A model generated the notes under the pieces. It made no database searches. It was given only the letters and a program-made list of their open reading frames with translations, and was not told where the DNA came from. Made by a program: the position numbers and the translations under genes. A DNA stretch of 64,000 nucleotides from Verrucomicrobia subdivision 3 bacterium UBA693. GTDB taxonomy: Bacteria; Verrucomicrobiota; Verrucomicrobiia; Limisphaerales; UBA8199. Shown here in pieces: positions 61,044-64,000 of this stretch. Position 1 is the first letter of the stretch, and every line of letters begins with the position of its first letter. The stretch spans positions 74,400 through 138,399 of the forward strand of contig DBMR01000110.1 of assembly GCA_002298785.1 (NCBI GenBank), in the 5' to 3' direction.

Positions 61044-61444
61044 CCAAACTCATCGCGGCGGTCATCATTATTGCGTGCTTGTGGGGCGGCTGGGAGCTGT
61101 TTTTGTACTGGGATTCCATCAAAAACGAACAGGAAACCGCCAAGAAAGCGGCGGTGGCTTCGGTGATCGTGCCGGAGCAGCTTCCAGGCTTGCCGCAGTC
61201 CCTGGAATCTTCATTGCAAGCGGCGCAGCGCCAGGGTGCCACCGGCCTGCGCAATTGGCTTAAAACCTACGGCCAAGCGGTTCAGGACCCGCGTAAGGCC
61301 TGGATAGAACTCGATTACTGCGTCGCGCTGTCCCGGGAGAATCCCAGTGAAGCCAAACGCGTATTCAATAATGTCCGGGAGCGGACTGGTCCCGCCTCGC
61401 CGATCTGGAAGCGAGTGAAGGAGCTGGAAAAAACTTATCAGTAA
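61040..61444 (+). CDS. Single-pass membrane protein of unknown function
   Basis: A 134-residue protein that overlaps the murA stop by four bases (ATGA). One N-terminal transmembrane helix (LIAAVIIIACLWGGWELFLYW) is followed by a soluble helical part of about 100 residues (PQSLESSLQAAQRQGATGLRNWLKTYGQAVQDPRKAWIELDYCVALSRENPSEAKRVFNNVRERT) that has the look of one or two TPR-like helices. No known family comes to mind. Coupling to murA suggests a role near peptidoglycan synthesis at the inner membrane, but this is inference. Confidence 0.8.
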   Translation: MTKLIAAVIIIACLWGGWELFLYWDSIKNEQETAKKAAVASVIVPEQLPGLPQSLESSLQAAQRQGATGLRNWLKTYGQAVQDPRKAWIELDYCVALSRENPSEAKRVFNNVRERTGPASPIWKRVKELEKTYQ

Positions 61445-61517
61445 AGCGTTTTTTCGCTGGCTTCTTCGGGTAGTTGGGGATTAGCATCTGGCAGCAATCC
61501 AAACTAAAAAGGCTCCT

Positions 61518-62030
61518 ATGGATGTAATCTTCAACTGCCCCAAATGCGACCAGGAACTAGCCGTGGATAGCTCGGGCGCCGGCTCCGAGATCAACTGTCC
61601 CGCCTGCAATACCCTCATAACCATTCCCGAACCGGAGACGGTGGTATCGCGCCCGAGCGCGGAGGCCGCGGCAGCGGCGCGGGTGGAGCCGCATCCAATT
61701 AATGCGATTGCTTCGTCCGCCGCAGCCAAAGTCGAGATGCACTTAAAGGTGGCCTCGAACAAAGCGCCGGAGAGTTTGATCGCCAAGCCACTGGCCCCGC
61801 TCGAGGTGGCCGCCCGGGAGAGTGACCGGCGGCTCCGCGTCAAAACCATCAAGCATACTGACTGCATTGAGGTCGGCCACGATCGTTACGATGAAATGGT
61901 TTCCAACTTCCTCATCAAGGTGGGCGAGGCGCACATTGTCAATATCAGCCCCATCAATTATTCCCACATCGACATCGGCTCCCAGAAAATCCTGACCGAT
62001 TTCGGGGTGATGATTGTCTATAAAGGTTAG
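61518..62030 (+). CDS. Zinc-ribbon protein of unknown function
   Basis: A 170-residue soluble protein. The N-terminus is a zinc ribbon (FNCPKCDQELAVDSSGAGSEINCPACNTLITIPEPE: two CxxC pairs), which is common as a tag in verrucomicrobial proteins. After an Ala-rich linker (residues 45-105) comes a domain ending RRLRVKTIKHTDCIEVGHDRYDEMVSNFLIKVGEAHIVNISPINYSHIDIGSQKILTDFGVMIVYKG, which resembles small alpha/beta domains described in related phyla as a DUF1737-like or sporulation-control-type fold, but I cannot name it. It is convergent with the MarC-family gene and overlaps it by four bases. Confidence 0.82.
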   Translation: MDVIFNCPKCDQELAVDSSGAGSEINCPACNTLITIPEPETVVSRPSAEAAAAARVEPHPINAIASSAAAKVEMHLKVASNKAPESLIAKPLAPLEVAARESDRRLRVKTIKHTDCIEVGHDRYDEMVSNFLIKVGEAHIVNISPINYSHIDIGSQKILTDFGVMIVYKG

Positions 62031-62650
62031 CGCTGGAATTCGCGAATGCCGTTGAGCATGAACTGAATCGCGACGGCGGCCAGCAGCAGCCCCATGACGC
62101 GGGTGACGATGTTCAGGGCGATCGGGCTCAGCCATTTCGTGGTCCGCGCGGAAACGCGCAGAATCAGATAGGAGGCCAGCGAAACGGCCATGATGACGAG
62201 GTAGAGCGCGATATGCTGAGGAACTCCCACGGCTTGGTTGTGCAGCAGAATTGCGGTGGAAATGGCGCCGGGACCTGCCAGCATCGGAATAGCCAGAGGG
62301 GCAATGGCAATGTCGGTCTTTTCCGCGCCCGCAGCCGTTTCTTCAGAGGTTTCGTGAACCCGGGAACGCTGGGCGCGTAACATGTCTAGCGCCACCAGCA
62401 TGAGCACTATGCTGGCGGCGAGTTGGAAAGCGGGCATGGTGATCCCCAGGAATTTGAAAATCCACTTTCCCGCGCTCGAAAAGGCGATAAGTACGCCCGC
62501 AGTTACACAGCAAGCCAGCCGTGCCATGCGGATGCGTTGCTCCACCGAATCGGTGGGCGTCATGGCCAGGAACGCGGGCACCGTGGCCACGGGGTCAATA
62601 ATCACGAACAGGGAGCTGAACGCCAACAGCGTATATTCCGCCAAGCTCAT
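62027..62650 (-). CDS. MarC-family integral membrane protein
   Basis: Inner-membrane protein of 207 residues with six hydrophobic spans. The family pattern is seen as LAFSSLFVIIDPVATVPAFLAMTP, GVLIAFSSAGKWIFKFLGITMPAFQLAASIVLMLVALDML, IAIAPLAIPMLAGPGAISTAILL and NIVTRVMGLLLAAVAIQFMLNGI. MarC proteins are widespread; a role in antibiotic resistance was proposed and later doubted, and the transported substrate is unknown. The gene is on the minus strand, convergent with the zinc-ribbon gene. Confidence 0.94.
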   Translation of the reverse strand: MSLAEYTLLAFSSLFVIIDPVATVPAFLAMTPTDSVEQRIRMARLACCVTAGVLIAFSSAGKWIFKFLGITMPAFQLAASIVLMLVALDMLRAQRSRVHETSEETAAGAEKTDIAIAPLAIPMLAGPGAISTAILLHNQAVGVPQHIALYLVIMAVSLASYLILRVSARTTKWLSPIALNIVTRVMGLLLAAVAIQFMLNGIREFQR

Positions 62651-62778
62651 GCGGTTTAGATTGCCACCACCGCCGCACGGAGGCGATGAATTATTTGCTG
62701 GCCCTTTTGGGCAAACTGCCGGTGCGGTTCCCTCCGTTTAGCCTCTACGACCAGGCGGTAGCTTGGTACGAAAGCGAA

Positions 62779-63888
62779 TTATTGTGCCTCGACTCGCCAG
62801 AACTTCGGCTGGCCGGAGGGCAACGGCAGGGAGATGACCTGCGGATCGCTGGTTAACTGCACTGTTTTGATCGGGATCCAGGCGGTGCTGGCGGGGGATG
62901 ACGCTTCCAGGATGCGATGGGTGCGTCCCACGTCGCCGTGGATCGTCAGTCGCAGGTCGGTGGGGGAACTGGACAGAGCCAAAGCCGGCGCCCGCGGTGG
63001 CGGGACAGCCAGATCATCACTTAAGTCCGGGATGCCGTTGTGATTCGAGTCGTTCGGATCATCGACCGACAGCGTCCATCCCACATAGGAGCTGTCCCAG
63101 GATTGAAGTGCGGCGGTGTAATTCGTCCCTCGCTCCAGGTCACGGTTTAAGGTTCCCGCGGAAAACGTCATTGGGCCATTGAGGTTATTCGTCCACGTCG
63201 CACTCTCGAAGGTCAGTTGATTGAAGCGGTTGGTGGGCGACTTCTGCAAATCGATGGGACCGGCCAGTTTCAATCCGGCATCACCGACCTTGGCGAGCGA
63301 AATGGTGGCGGCCACGCTGTTCGAGCCGGGGGTGTAGGCCAGCGTGCCTTGATACTGAACGACATCGAACGTGTTTTGGAATGGGCCGAGTTCGCCCAGT
63401 ATGCTGTCTTTGAGGGTGATTTTGCAGGAGCCTCGCGTGGAGCCTGCGGTTCGGGCCCAGATCGCGATGATGACCTGTGTGCCCCAGTCGTTTTCATAGG
63501 TCCCCTGGGTTCCCGCGGAGACATTCTGGGTGGTATCGAAAATGTCCGGAATGCCGTCACCGTTCGAGTCGGTCTTCGGCACATCGAGTTGCGCTAAGGT
63601 GGTTGATCCGTACATCGAAGGATCCTCCAGGATCATGAAACTCCAGTGCGTAAAGCCTGCGGGCTGCGGCTGCGGGGCCAGTTCCTCGTTGGCCAGACTG
63701 GGATCGTCGGTATTGAAGGTCGAGAAATGCAAATAGTAGATCAGGCCGAACCCGCACGAGCAGGCGCCCTGGTGCATTTGTATGGACCGATTGTATAATT
63801 TTGCCTGCGCGGTCGCCCCGCTGGTGAGGTTGAGGGGTAGCAAAGACAAGGCCGCGAGAAGTAACCAGGTTGATGTATTGCTGCTCAT
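62779..63888 (-). CDS. Secreted protein with calcium-binding-like repeats
   Basis: Exported protein of 369 residues. ATG 63888 is favoured over 63972: a GGAG ribosome site lies just upstream and the signal peptide (MSSNTSTWLLLAALSLLPLNLTSGATA) follows. Two DxNxDGxPD-type repeats, KTDSNGDGIPDIFD near residue 105 and DSNHNGIPDLSDDL near 290, resemble thrombospondin-3/dockerin-like calcium sites. A beta-rich middle part has WTNNLNGPMTF-type strands; the C-terminus (TIHGDVGRTHRILEASSPASTAWIPI...PKFWRVEAQ) is the FYRV-like terminal module of verrucomicrobial secreted proteins. Its function is unknown. Confidence 0.88.
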   Translation of the reverse strand: MSSNTSTWLLLAALSLLPLNLTSGATAQAKLYNRSIQMHQGACSCGFGLIYYLHFSTFNTDDPSLANEELAPQPQPAGFTHWSFMILEDPSMYGSTTLAQLDVPKTDSNGDGIPDIFDTTQNVSAGTQGTYENDWGTQVIIAIWARTAGSTRGSCKITLKDSILGELGPFQNTFDVVQYQGTLAYTPGSNSVAATISLAKVGDAGLKLAGPIDLQKSPTNRFNQLTFESATWTNNLNGPMTFSAGTLNRDLERGTNYTAALQSWDSSYVGWTLSVDDPNDSNHNGIPDLSDDLAVPPPRAPALALSSSPTDLRLTIHGDVGRTHRILEASSPASTAWIPIKTVQLTSDPQVISLPLPSGQPKFWRVEAQ

Positions 63889-63912
63889 ATTCCACTCCAA
63901 TGAGACCAACTG

Positions 63913-63941
63913 ATCAAACCCCTTTTTGCACAAAATGTCAA
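63913..63941 (-). promoter_or_regulatory. Sigma-70-type promoter of the calcium-repeat protein gene
   Basis: On the minus strand TTGACA (complement of 63936-63941) and TTTGAT (63913-63918) are separated by exactly 17 bp. The predicted start lies about 17 bases before the ATG at 63888, leaving room for the GGAG ribosome site. Confidence 0.5.
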
Positions 63942-64000
63942 GTACCTCGTCGATTGGAAAAGCAACCTTCATGGTGAACGAATTGTGATGGCATTTACCG

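Overview
The window looks like the chromosome of a Gram-negative member of the Verrucomicrobiota, most likely the Pedosphaera/Limisphaerales side. The evidence is indirect: a typical PVC pseudopilin with an H-X9-DG end, BamB-like PQQ-propeller and HzsA-related triheme secreted proteins, large secreted proteins ending in a FYRV-type module, and high GC. No rRNA, tRNA, CRISPR array, intact insertion sequence or phage was found.

Bases 1-16163 form an electron-transfer region. On the minus strand lies a tightly overlapping operon: NHL-propeller lipoprotein, 17-haem lipoprotein, outer-membrane beta-barrel, second NHL protein, and an OmcE-like multihaem cytochrome cut by the left edge. Upstream sit two nearly identical tetrahaem OmcE-like cytochromes in tandem, then hemA (first step of haem synthesis), a small unknown gene, and a CbcL-like inner-membrane protein (nine c-haem sites plus a b-type membrane domain). 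On the plus strand follow a PocR/AraC-type regulator and a decahaem protein with the OmcA/MtrC layout. Together they cover every layer needed to move quinol electrons to the cell surface: inner membrane, periplasm, outer membrane and outside.

Bases 16400-28800 are mixed housekeeping and envelope genes: a PQQ-propeller protein, hisB, an ECF sigma/anti-sigma pair, a tail-specific protease, yacG, a secreted MsrA, gap, an AmmeMemoRadiSam pair and a pseudopilin. Around 29.5 kb lies a short remnant of an integron-type integrase beside a foldable inverted repeat. Bases 29769-35846 (minus) hold pgk-tpiA-secG followed by an oligopeptide ABC transporter; a strong terminator hairpin lies over the possible 5' end of its binding-protein gene.

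Bases 36.3-51.1 kb hold a PhnB-like protein, a secreted Kelch/FN3 protein, a GDP-mannose 3,5-epimerase-like enzyme, a nitronate monooxygenase-like flavoprotein, the lactate oxidation operon lutABC, a 1194-residue secreted protein and a divergent HzsA-related triheme protein. Bases 51.2-56.4 kb form a small-GTPase signalling cluster: MglB-like roadblock protein, MglA-like GTPase and a proline-rich roadblock protein, divergent from a response regulator with a DUF4388-like domain and two small orphans. The right end carries cell-envelope genes (uppP, a LysM protein, prmC, murA, marC-like) and another secreted protein.
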